DNA from: Microvirga antarctica
GTDB lineage: Bacteria; Pseudomonadota; Alphaproteobacteria; Rhizobiales; Beijerinckiaceae
Length of the DNA: 64,000 bases
NCBI RefSeq assembly: GCF_017921815.1
Contig: NZ_JAGEMM010000004.1
Span: 62,001-126,000, forward strand
Direction of reading: 5' to 3'
Position 1 is the first letter of the stretch; every line of letters starts with the position of its first letter. The notes below the pieces were generated by a model. It was not told the origin of the DNA and made no database searches. It saw nothing but the letters and a program-made list of their open reading frames with translations. Positions 36,589 through 43,740 of this stretch are shown piece after piece. Made by a program: the position numbers and the translations under genes.

Positions 36589-37469
36589 CAGTATTGCACC
36601 CTGCGTTCGACGAATTTGAACTGGACCGCGGTGAGCGCGATCACGATGACCATCAGGATTACCGATTGGGCGGCCGAGCCGCCCAGATCCCCGCCGAGGC
36701 GACCATCGGCATAGACCTTGTAGACGAGGGTCGTGGTGCGGCCCGCCGGCCCACCGCCGGTCACCGCGTCGATGATGCCGAAGGTATCGAAGAACACGTA
36801 GACGATGTTGACGACGATCAGGAAGAAGGTGGTGGGGGACAGCAGCGGAAACACGATCGTCCAGAAGCGACGGATCGGACCCGATCCATCGATGGCCGCC
36901 GCCTCGATGACGCTTTTCGGAATGGCCTGCAGGCCGGCGAGGAAAAACAGGAAATTGTAGCTGATCTGTTTCCATGTGGCCGACAGGATCAGCAGCAGCA
37001 TGGCGTGATTGGCGTTCAGCATCGGGTTCCAGTCCACCCCCGTCGCCTTGATCGGGCGGGCGAGCGTGCCCAGGGTGGGGTGGAACATGAAGATCCACAG
37101 GACGCCGGCAATGGCCGGTGCGACCGCGTAAGGCCAGATGAGAAAGGTCTTGAAGGCCTGTGCGGCCTTCAGCTTCTTGTCGGCCTGCGTTGCCAGGAGC
37201 AGGGCGCAGGACAGCGCCAGGACCGCCACCGCGCTGGAGAAAATCGCCGTGGTCACCATGGCGCGGTAATATTCAGGCTGCTGGAACAGGGTCCGGTAAT
37301 TCTCGAACCCGACGAATTCCGACGACAGACCGAACGCGTCCTCGAGCAGGAAGGATTGCCACAGCGCCTGCGAGGCCGGCCAGTAGAAGAACACCAGCGT
37401 GATGATCAACTGCGGGACCAGCAGCATGTAGGGCAGCAGCTTGTTTGAAAAGAGAGCTCGTTTTTCCAT
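36588..37469 (-). CDS. ugpA: Glycerol-3-phosphate ABC transporter permease UgpA
   Basis: 293 aa inner-membrane permease starting [20 protein letters not shown]. UgpA-type phrases include [13 protein letters not shown] and the EAA loop [27 protein letters not shown] 37469 is preferred; a TTG 21 nt upstream is possible. It is separated from ugpB by 129 nt that contain a 12-bp hairpin, and it overlaps ugpE. Confidence 0.93.
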   Translation of the reverse strand: MEKRALFSNKLLPYMLLVPQLIITLVFFYWPASQALWQSFLLEDAFGLSSEFVGFENYRTLFQQPEYYRAMVTTAIFSSAVAVLALSCALLLATQADKKLKAAQAFKTFLIWPYAVAPAIAGVLWIFMFHPTLGTLARPIKATGVDWNPMLNANHAMLLLILSATWKQISYNFLFFLAGLQAIPKSVIEAAAIDGSGPIRRFWTIVFPLLSPTTFFLIVVNIVYVFFDTFGIIDAVTGGGPAGRTTTLVYKVYADGRLGGDLGGSAAQSVILMVIVIALTAVQFKFVERRVQY

Positions 37470-37535
37470 CGCGTCCAGGTCACCTGACAATGGCGGCCAC
37501 CGGCTGCAACCGGATCCGCAGGCACTTCACACGAT

Positions 37536-37566
37536 CATCCCGGACGGCTTGCGACCGCCCGGGATG
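37536..37566 (-). other. 12-bp hairpin between ugpB and ugpA
   Basis: In the transcript, the arm at 37555-37566 pairs with the arm at 37536-37547 over 12 bp including one G-U, around a 7-nt loop. It starts 33 nt after the ugpB stop codon. There is no U-tract. Confidence 0.65.
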
Positions 37567-37598
37567 AAGGGTTCGTGAGACGATTGAAGGACCGAAGA

Positions 37599-38909
37599 CT
37601 ACTTCGTGACCGTGCGCTCGAACTGGCGCAGGATCTGGTTGCTGCGGGTCACGGCCGAATCGAGCGCGTCCTTGGCGGGCTTCTGCCCGGCCAGAGCCGC
37701 TTCGATTTCTTCCGACACCACGTCGCGGATCTGCACCATGTTGCCGAAGCGCAGGCCGCGGGAGTTCTCGGTCGGCTCCTTGTTGGTGAGCTCGAGAAGC
37801 GGCGTCTGGAGGACCGGGTTCTTCTCGTAGAAGCCCGAAGCCTTGGTCTTCTCGTAGGCAGCCTTGGTGATCGGGAGGTAGCCCGATTCCTGGTGCAGAC
37901 GGGCCTGACGGTCGGTGTCGGACAGGAACGCGAAGAACTTCGCCACGCCCTTGTATTCGTCAGGCTTCTTGCCGCCCATGACCCAGAGGGATGCGCCGCC
38001 GATGATCGAATTCTGCGGAGCGCCCGTCACGTCCGGGTAATAGGGCATCGGAACGGACGTGAAATCGAACTTCGCATTGGCCTTCACGTTGCCGTAGAAA
38101 CCCGACGAGGTCAGGAAGATGGCGCATTCGCCCGAGGTGAAACGGCCTTCCGAGCGGCTGTCGCGGCCTGAGTAATCGTAGGTCTTGTCCTTCTGGAGAT
38201 CGACCAGCGTCTGCAGGAATTTCACGTGCAGCGGCGAGTTGAACTTCATCTCCGTGTCGAAGCCGTCGAGGCCGTTGGCCTTGGTGGCCATCGGCACGTT
38301 GTGCCAGGCGGAGAACTGCTCGACGAGCGCCCACGGCGCCCAGGCGTTGCTGAAGCCGCAGGTGGTCTGGCCGGACGCCTTGAGCTTCTTGCCGGCCTCG
38401 AACACTTCCGGCCAGGTCTTGGGGATCTCGGCGATGCCGGCCTTCTTGAGCGCGTCCTTGTTGATCCACATGACCATGGAGGACGAGTTGAAGGGGAACG
38501 ACAGCATCTCGCCCTTGGCGGTCGAGTAATAGCCCGTGATCGCGGGGAGATAAGCCTTGGGGTCGAATTTCTCGCCCGCCTCGGTCATCATTTCCTGGAC
38601 CGGCTTGATGGCGCCCTTGGCGCCCATCATGGTCGCGGTGCCGACTTCGAAGACCTGCAGGATGTGCGGGGCGTTGCCGGCACGGAACGCGGCGATGCCC
38701 GCATTCATGTTATCGGCGTACTGGCCCTTATAGCTCGTGACGACCTTGTAGTCTTTCTGGGACGCGTTGAACTCGTCGGCCAACCGGTTGACCACGTCGT
38801 TGTTGGCGCCCGTCATCGCGTGCCACCACTGAATCTCCGTCTGGGCAAAGGCGGATGTGCTCGTCGCGAGGCCAACGGCCAAGGCGGCGAGGAAGGACTT
38901 CTTCATCAT
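37599..38909 (-). CDS. ugpB: Glycerol-3-phosphate ABC transporter substrate-binding protein UgpB
   Basis: Periplasmic receptor, 436 aa, with a Sec signal ending at AFA-QT. The resemblance to E. coli UgpB is close in remembered segments: GIAAFRAGNAPHILQV, EVGTATMM, QNSIIGGASLWVM, and SGYLPITKAAYEKT followed by GFYEKNP. It should bind glycerol-3-phosphate or its diesters. ATG 38909 (or the adjacent ATG 38906) follows AAGGGAGAG. The promoter region carries three Pho half-sites at 38976-39004, consistent with phosphate-starvation control. Confidence 0.95.
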   Translation of the reverse strand: MMKKSFLAALAVGLATSTSAFAQTEIQWWHAMTGANNDVVNRLADEFNASQKDYKVVTSYKGQYADNMNAGIAAFRAGNAPHILQVFEVGTATMMGAKGAIKPVQEMMTEAGEKFDPKAYLPAITGYYSTAKGEMLSFPFNSSSMVMWINKDALKKAGIAEIPKTWPEVFEAGKKLKASGQTTCGFSNAWAPWALVEQFSAWHNVPMATKANGLDGFDTEMKFNSPLHVKFLQTLVDLQKDKTYDYSGRDSRSEGRFTSGECAIFLTSSGFYGNVKANAKFDFTSVPMPYYPDVTGAPQNSIIGGASLWVMGGKKPDEYKGVAKFFAFLSDTDRQARLHQESGYLPITKAAYEKTKASGFYEKNPVLQTPLLELTNKEPTENSRGLRFGNMVQIRDVVSEEIEAALAGQKPAKDALDSAVTRSNQILRQFERTVTK

Positions 38910-38975
38910 AGCGGATCTCTCCCTTGTCATCCTGTTGGATGTTCTTGTCGTTCATCACCCTCGCAAGAAGTCCGG

Positions 38976-39004
38976 ATGACGTTTCAATGACAGAATAATG
39001 ACAA
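38976..39004 (-). promoter_or_regulatory. Triple Pho box upstream of ugpB
   Basis: Reading the minus strand, TTGTCAT (39004-38998), CTGTCAT (38993-38987) and ACGTCAT (38982-38976) are direct repeats at an exact 11-bp period with AT-rich 4-nt spacers. The first two match the PhoB consensus CTGTCAT-N4-CTGTCAT nearly perfectly. They lie 67-95 bp before the ugpB start, in the gap after the FAD oxidoreductase gene. ugp operons are classic Pho-regulon members. Confidence 0.85.
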
Positions 39005-39112
39005 CCATAGCCGGCTCCAAAATGGAAGCCCTTTCGTTTGGCAGTCTTAACGGCCTGGGAGCGTCGGCGCGGGTGCCGTTCAGACACCCCCTTGCAGGCC
39101 GATAAAGCGCCC

Positions 39113-40318
39113 TCAGATGACGTTGCGCTCCAGCAGGGGGCGGTTTGCCAGGACCCGCTCGTAGCCAAGATCGGAGAGGTCGAGGGTCCGGTAGCGTCCG
39201 TCCACGATCAGCTCGGACAAGCCCCGGCCAATGGCGGGGGATTGCTGCAGGCCGTGGCCCGAAAAGCCGTTGCACACGTAAAAATTCGTCAGGGCGCCGG
39301 CCCGTCCGACGATGGCGTTGTGGTCGAGCAGGCACATGTCGTAAGGGCCGGCCCAGGCGCGGCCGGGCTTGATCGCCTCGAAGGCCGGAACCCGGTGGGC
39401 GAGCGACGGCCAGATGAACTCCTCGAAGAACGCGAAATCGATCTCCTGGCTTGCGGGGTCCGCATCTGACCAGTCGGGATCGCCATCGGCTTCCGGCGAC
39501 GCCCCGCAGATGAAGCCCGTTCCCTCCGGCCGCACATAGGCGCCAGAGGTGTCGATCAGGAGCGGGCAATTCGCGACCTCGTCCCGGCACGTAAACGTGA
39601 ACACGTAGCGCCGCTTGGCCTGGACCGGGATGGAAATCCCCGCGCGTTCCGCAATGCCGCGCCCCCCGGAGCCGGCACAATTGACGAGCGACCCGCAGGC
39701 AATCCGGGTGCCGTCGGTCAGGCGGACCGCCACGATCGTATTGCCCTCCCGTTCGATCGCTGCGACCTCGCCCTTGATGTATTCGGCGCCGAGAGAGCGG
39801 GCTTTCTTGCGGAAGGCCTGGAGCAGTCCCCAGCCGTCGAACCAGCCCTCGCCCGTCCTGCCCCAGGTGCCGGCCTCGAGATCGTCCGTGTTCAGCCACG
39901 GGAAGCGGGCTTTGAGGGCAGCGGGATCCATCAGGAGGATGTCGGCGCCCTCCGCGACCTGGAGGGCCTGATTCTCCCGCAGGATCTGGGCGCCGGCCGG
40001 CGATGCGCAATAGAGATACCCGCCTTCCTTGAGGTCGATTTCCGGACGCTCGCCGTCGACCGCCAGATGCTCGCCGATCTGCCGCAGAAAACCGATCCCG
40101 TAGAGCGAGATCCGGATGTTGACGGCGGAGGAATATTGCTGCCGGATCGAGGCTGCGGAGAGCGCCGAGGCGGAGAGCTGGTAGGTCGGGTCCCTCTCGA
40201 TCACGATCACCCGTCCGCTAAAGCCGGGATCGGCCAGAAGGTGATAAGCGGTCGAGGAGCCCATGACGGCCCCCCCGACAATGACGACATCGGCGCTTTG
40301 CGGGGACATGGAAGTCAT
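39113..40318 (-). CDS. FAD-dependent amino acid/amine oxidoreductase (DadA/sarcosine-oxidase-like)
   Basis: 401 aa flavoprotein of the DAO family. The FAD-binding start VVIVGGAVMGSS is at about residues 11-22, and the C-terminal FAD-contact region YVCNGFSGHGLQQSPAIGRGL is intact. Such enzymes oxidise secondary or primary amines (sarcosine, proline, pipecolate, D-amino acids). Its start overlaps the Lrp gene stop by ATGA. Because the divergent genes encode saccharopine dehydrogenase and aminoadipate-semialdehyde dehydrogenase, pipecolate or saccharopine is a reasonable substrate guess. Sarcosine or glycine oxidase is the fallback annotation. Confidence 0.85.
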   Translation of the reverse strand: MTSMSPQSADVVIVGGAVMGSSTAYHLLADPGFSGRVIVIERDPTYQLSASALSAASIRQQYSSAVNIRISLYGIGFLRQIGEHLAVDGERPEIDLKEGGYLYCASPAGAQILRENQALQVAEGADILLMDPAALKARFPWLNTDDLEAGTWGRTGEGWFDGWGLLQAFRKKARSLGAEYIKGEVAAIEREGNTIVAVRLTDGTRIACGSLVNCAGSGGRGIAERAGISIPVQAKRRYVFTFTCRDEVANCPLLIDTSGAYVRPEGTGFICGASPEADGDPDWSDADPASQEIDFAFFEEFIWPSLAHRVPAFEAIKPGRAWAGPYDMCLLDHNAIVGRAGALTNFYVCNGFSGHGLQQSPAIGRGLSELIVDGRYRTLDLSDLGYERVLANRPLLERNVI

Positions 40319-40743
40319 CGTTCGAACTTCGTTGAGAGGATGATGGACGATTGGGTCCGCTCGACGCCCGCGACGGCGCCAATCCGGTCGATGGCGGCGT
40401 CGAGAGTGGGAACGTCCTCTGCCTCTACCACCGCCAGCAGATCGAAGACACCGGCGACAGAGTGAAGCGCGCGCAGCTCCGGCAACCGCTGCAGGGCGGT
40501 GACAACCCCGGCGGAAGCCTTCGGCGCAACGACGATCGTCACGTGGGCGCGCACCATCCGCCGGCTGATCTCCTCGGAGAGGCGGGCGGTATAGCCCACG
40601 ATCACGCCGCGGCGTTCGAGGCTTTCGACGCGGGCCTGAACAGTGGTGCGCGACAGGTTGAGTCGGCGCGCCGCCTGAGCGTGCCCGATGCGGGCATTCT
40701 CGCGCAGCAGCGCGATCAGGGCGCGATCCGTGTCATCAAGCAT
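40315..40743 (-). CDS. Lrp/AsnC family transcriptional regulator
   Basis: 142 aa. An N-terminal AsnC helix-turn-helix (DDTDRALIALLRENARIGHAQAARRL) precedes a C-terminal RAM ligand-binding domain (VAGVFDLLAVVEAEDV). ATG 40743 gives the canonical Lrp start; the open frame extends another 57 codons across the divergent promoter and is not credible there. It is cotranscribed with the FAD oxidase (4-nt overlap) and divergent from the saccharopine dehydrogenase gene, 115 nt away. It probably senses lysine or a related amino acid. Confidence 0.93.
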   Translation of the reverse strand: MLDDTDRALIALLRENARIGHAQAARRLNLSRTTVQARVESLERRGVIVGYTARLSEEISRRMVRAHVTIVVAPKASAGVVTALQRLPELRALHSVAGVFDLLAVVEAEDVPTLDAAIDRIGAVAGVERTQSSIILSTKFER

Positions 40744-40858
40744 CACTTCGACCAATTCCAACGGCAATCTGCCGAAACATACCCGGCTGATCGTCGGGAT
40801 GTCTATGGCGTTCTGCGCCGGCACCGGGTTTTCTGCGGTTAACAGAGGAGGGACAACA

Positions 40859-41986
40859 ATGCATTCGATTCTCGTCATCGGCGCCGGAAAGATCGGCTCC
40901 ACCATCGCCGACATGCTCGATGAAACCGGCGATTACGCCGTGACGGTCGCGGACCAGTCGGTCAAGTCCCTCGAGGCGGTGGCGACCGACCGGATCAAGA
41001 CCGTCCAGCTCGATTTCGCCGATGCGGTGGCGCTCCAGGAGGTTCTGAAGGGCCATTATGCGGTTCTCAGCGCAGCTCCCTTCCATTTGACGGGACATGT
41101 GGCGAAGGCCGCCCGGCTCACCGGCGTCAACTATTTCGATCTCACCGAGGACGTCGCCACGACCCGCATGGTCAAGGACCTGGCTGAGGGCTCGACCTCT
41201 GCCCTGGTGCCGCAATGCGGCCTCGCACCGGGCTTCATCGCCATCGCGGCGCATGACATCGCCAGCCGGTTCGACAAGCTCGATACGGTTCGCCTGCGTG
41301 TCGGCGCGCTGCCGCAATATCCGTCCAATGCGCTGTCGTACAACCTCACCTGGAGCACCGACGGCGTCATCAACGAATATATCGAGCGGTGCGAGGCCGT
41401 GGTTGAGGGCAAGCTGCGCGAAGTCCCGGCCATGGAGGAACTCGAGGAATTCTCCCTCGACGGCACCCGCTACGAGGCCTTCAACACCTCTGGCGGTCTC
41501 GGCACGCTGTGCGAGACGCTGGAAGGCAAGGTCAGGAGCCTCAATTACAAGACCATCCGCTATCCCGGCCATTGCGCGCTGATGCGCGTGCTCCTGAACG
41601 ACCTGCAGCTCAGCCACCGCCGCGAGGTCTTGAAGGACATCCTCGAGCACGCCGTTCCGGCGACCATGCAGGACATGGTGATCGTTTTCGTCACCGTCAC
41701 CGGCGAGCGCGAAGGCCGCCACGTCCAGGAGACCTATGCCCGCAAGATCTACGGGCAGCCGGTCGCCGGGACCTTGCGGACGGCCATCCAGGTCACGACG
41801 GCTGCCGGAATCTGCGCCATGCTCGATCTGCTGGTCGCCGGAGAGCTGCCGCAGACCGGGTTTGTCCGGCAGGAGGAAATCAGCCTTGACCAGTTCCTCG
41901 CGAACCGCTTTGGACGGGTCTACGGGGGCGAACGCCTCGAAGATGTCGATGTCAACGGCAAGAAGCGTCTCGACGCGGCCGCCTGA
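40859..41986 (+). CDS. Saccharopine dehydrogenase family protein (LYS9-like)
   Basis: 375 aa. The Rossmann motif GAGKIGST is at residues 8-15, followed by the family's CGLAPGF-like segment (QCGLAPGFI), GGLGTLCETL and YKTIRYPGH. In lysine catabolism the LYS9-like enzyme converts saccharopine to alpha-aminoadipate semialdehyde and glutamate. GAGGAGGG lies just before ATG 40859. No lysine-ketoglutarate reductase is present in the window. It is followed after 113 nt, with a hairpin, by the semialdehyde dehydrogenase gene. It could also reduce a related imine. Confidence 0.85.
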   Translation: MHSILVIGAGKIGSTIADMLDETGDYAVTVADQSVKSLEAVATDRIKTVQLDFADAVALQEVLKGHYAVLSAAPFHLTGHVAKAARLTGVNYFDLTEDVATTRMVKDLAEGSTSALVPQCGLAPGFIAIAAHDIASRFDKLDTVRLRVGALPQYPSNALSYNLTWSTDGVINEYIERCEAVVEGKLREVPAMEELEEFSLDGTRYEAFNTSGGLGTLCETLEGKVRSLNYKTIRYPGHCALMRVLLNDLQLSHRREVLKDILEHAVPATMQDMVIVFVTVTGEREGRHVQETYARKIYGQPVAGTLRTAIQVTTAAGICAMLDLLVAGELPQTGFVRQEEISLDQFLANRFGRVYGGERLEDVDVNGKKRLDAAA

Positions 41987-42008
41987 TTTCCTCTAAACAC
42001 GGGCATCA

Positions 42009-42050
42009 CATCCTGCCGCCGTCCCGCTGCTGCCAGCGTGGCGGCGGATG
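42009..42050 (+). other. Nested hairpin between saccharopine dehydrogenase and AASADH genes
   Basis: CATCC/GGATG, CCGCC/GGCGG and CGCTG/CAGCG stack as three 5-bp helices (42009-42013 with 42046-42050, 42016-42020 with 42040-42044, 42025-42029 with 42034-42038). It begins 22 nt after the stop codon and has no U-tract. Confidence 0.5.
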
Positions 42051-42099
42051 GCTTGCCTTAAAAACAGCCACACCGCCCTTCGACCGACCGGGAGTTCCC

Positions 42100-43653
42100 A
42101 TGTCCGCGCGTGACCAAGCAGTCCTCAAGACCGTCGCCCCAGCCGCTGAAGAAGCCCGCACGATCCTGACGCGCCTCGGCGTCCCGGACAGCGCTTTCTC
42201 GGACAAGGGCCGCCCGGCCACCTCGCCCATCTCCGGCGGCGTGATCGTGCATGTGCGCGAGACGAGCCCGGAGGACGCCAAGGCCGCCATCGGCCGGGCC
42301 CACGAGGCGTTCAAGGCGTGGCGCAAGGTGCCGGCCCCGAAGCGGGGCGAATTCGTCCGGCTGATCGGCGAGGAGCTGCGCGCCGCCAAGGACGATCTCG
42401 GTCGTCTCGTCACGCTGGAAGCCGGCAAGGTCACGTCCGAAGGGCTCGGCGAAGTCCAGGAGATGATCGACATCTGCGATTTCGCCGTCGGCCTGTCGCG
42501 CCAGCTCTACGGCCTGACGATCGCCACCGAGCGCGCCGATCACCGGATGATGGAGACCTGGCATCCGCTGGGCGTCTGCGGCGTGATCTCGGCGTTCAAT
42601 TTTCCGGTCGCGGTCTGGTCGTGGAACGCGGCGCTCGCCTTCGTCTGCGGCGACAGCGTCGTGTGGAAGCCGTCCGAGAAGACTCTCCTGACCGCCCTGG
42701 GTGTCCAGGCTATCGTCGCGCGGGCCGCCAAACGCTTTGGCGGCGTTCCCGAGGGCTTGAGCGAAGTTCTGCTCGGCGGCCGCGAGGTCGGCGAGGTCTT
42801 GGTCGAGGACGAGCGGGTGCCGATCCTCTCGGCCACCGGGTCGACCGCCATGGGACGACAGGTCGGGCCCAAGCTCGCCGGCCGCTTTGCCCGCGCGATC
42901 CTGGAACTCGGCGGCAACAACGCCGCCATCGTGGCTCCCTCGGCCGATCTCGATCTCGCCCTGCGGGGTATCGCCTTCGCCGCGATGGGAACGGCGGGCC
43001 AACGCTGCACGACCCTGCGCCGCCTGTTCGTGCACGACAGCGTCTACGATTCGCTCGTGCCCCGGCTGGTCAAGGTCTATGGCAGCGTCAAGATCGGCGA
43101 TCCGCGGGCAGACGGCACGCTGGTTGGACCGCTGATCGACAAATCGGCCTTCGACGGCATGGAGCGGGCGCTCGACGAAGCCCGCGCTGTCGGCGGCACG
43201 GTGCATGGCGGTGGACGCCACACCGAGGGCGCCTGTGCGGAAGGCTATTATGCGAAGCCCGCCTTGGTCGAGATGCCCAAGCAGGCAGGCCCGGTGCTGC
43301 GCGAGACCTTCGCGCCGATCCTCTATGTCATGCGCTATTCAAGCTTCGATGACGTGGTCGAGGCACACAATGCGGTCGGCGCCGGCCTGTCGTCGTCGAT
43401 CTTCACCACCGATCTGCGCGAGGCCGAAGCCTTCATCGCCAGCGCCGGATCGGATTGCGGTATCGCCAACGTCAATATCGGCCCGTCGGGTGCGGAAATC
43501 GGCGGCGCTTTCGGGGGCGAGAAGGAAACCGGCGGCGGCCGCGAGGCGGGTTCGGATGCCTGGAAGGCCTATATGCGCCGGGCCACCAACACCATCAATT
43601 ACGGCAAGACCCTGCCGCTCGCGCAGGGCGTGACCTTCGACGTCGATGCCTGA
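42100..43653 (+). CDS. amaB: Alpha-aminoadipate-semialdehyde / piperideine-6-carboxylate dehydrogenase (ALDH7)
   Basis: 517 aa, antiquitin (ALDH7A1) type NAD-dependent dehydrogenase that oxidises alpha-aminoadipate semialdehyde to alpha-aminoadipate in lysine breakdown. The catalytic Cys is C303 in AGQRCTT, the base is E269, and ELGGNNA is the ALDH7-specific form of the usual ELGGK motif. The N terminus IL..LGVP is family-like. It follows the saccharopine dehydrogenase gene and is closed by a 12-bp perfect hairpin. A good-confidence assignment from motif and context. Confidence 0.92.
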   Translation: MSARDQAVLKTVAPAAEEARTILTRLGVPDSAFSDKGRPATSPISGGVIVHVRETSPEDAKAAIGRAHEAFKAWRKVPAPKRGEFVRLIGEELRAAKDDLGRLVTLEAGKVTSEGLGEVQEMIDICDFAVGLSRQLYGLTIATERADHRMMETWHPLGVCGVISAFNFPVAVWSWNAALAFVCGDSVVWKPSEKTLLTALGVQAIVARAAKRFGGVPEGLSEVLLGGREVGEVLVEDERVPILSATGSTAMGRQVGPKLAGRFARAILELGGNNAAIVAPSADLDLALRGIAFAAMGTAGQRCTTLRRLFVHDSVYDSLVPRLVKVYGSVKIGDPRADGTLVGPLIDKSAFDGMERALDEARAVGGTVHGGGRHTEGACAEGYYAKPALVEMPKQAGPVLRETFAPILYVMRYSSFDDVVEAHNAVGAGLSSSIFTTDLREAEAFIASAGSDCGIANVNIGPSGAEIGGAFGGEKETGGGREAGSDAWKAYMRRATNTINYGKTLPLAQGVTFDVDA

Positions 43654-43658
43654 TATCC

Positions 43659-43700
43659 GGCGCAGTGCGACACAGGCCCCGGCCTGACTCGCACTGCGCC
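43659..43700 (+). terminator. Strong hairpin terminator after the lysine-catabolic operon
   Basis: GGCGCAGTGCGA (43659-43670) pairs perfectly with TCGCACTGCGCC (43689-43700). The interior forms a second stem CAGGC/GCCTG. It begins 5 nt after the stop codon of the ALDH7 gene. Only a short TTTT occurs 9 nt later, so it may act with Rho or as a 3'-end stabiliser, but the stem is the most perfect in this half of the window. Confidence 0.7.
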
Positions 43701-43740
43701 GTCTGGTGATTTTCAGCCCTCTTATTCCGCGAGCCTCCTC

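Noticed and set aside
35743..37098. A 451-codon version of ugpE extending through ugpA
   Set aside because: The N-terminal 170 codons are an out-of-frame reading of ugpA; the true start is the ATG at 36588 overlapping the ugpA stop.
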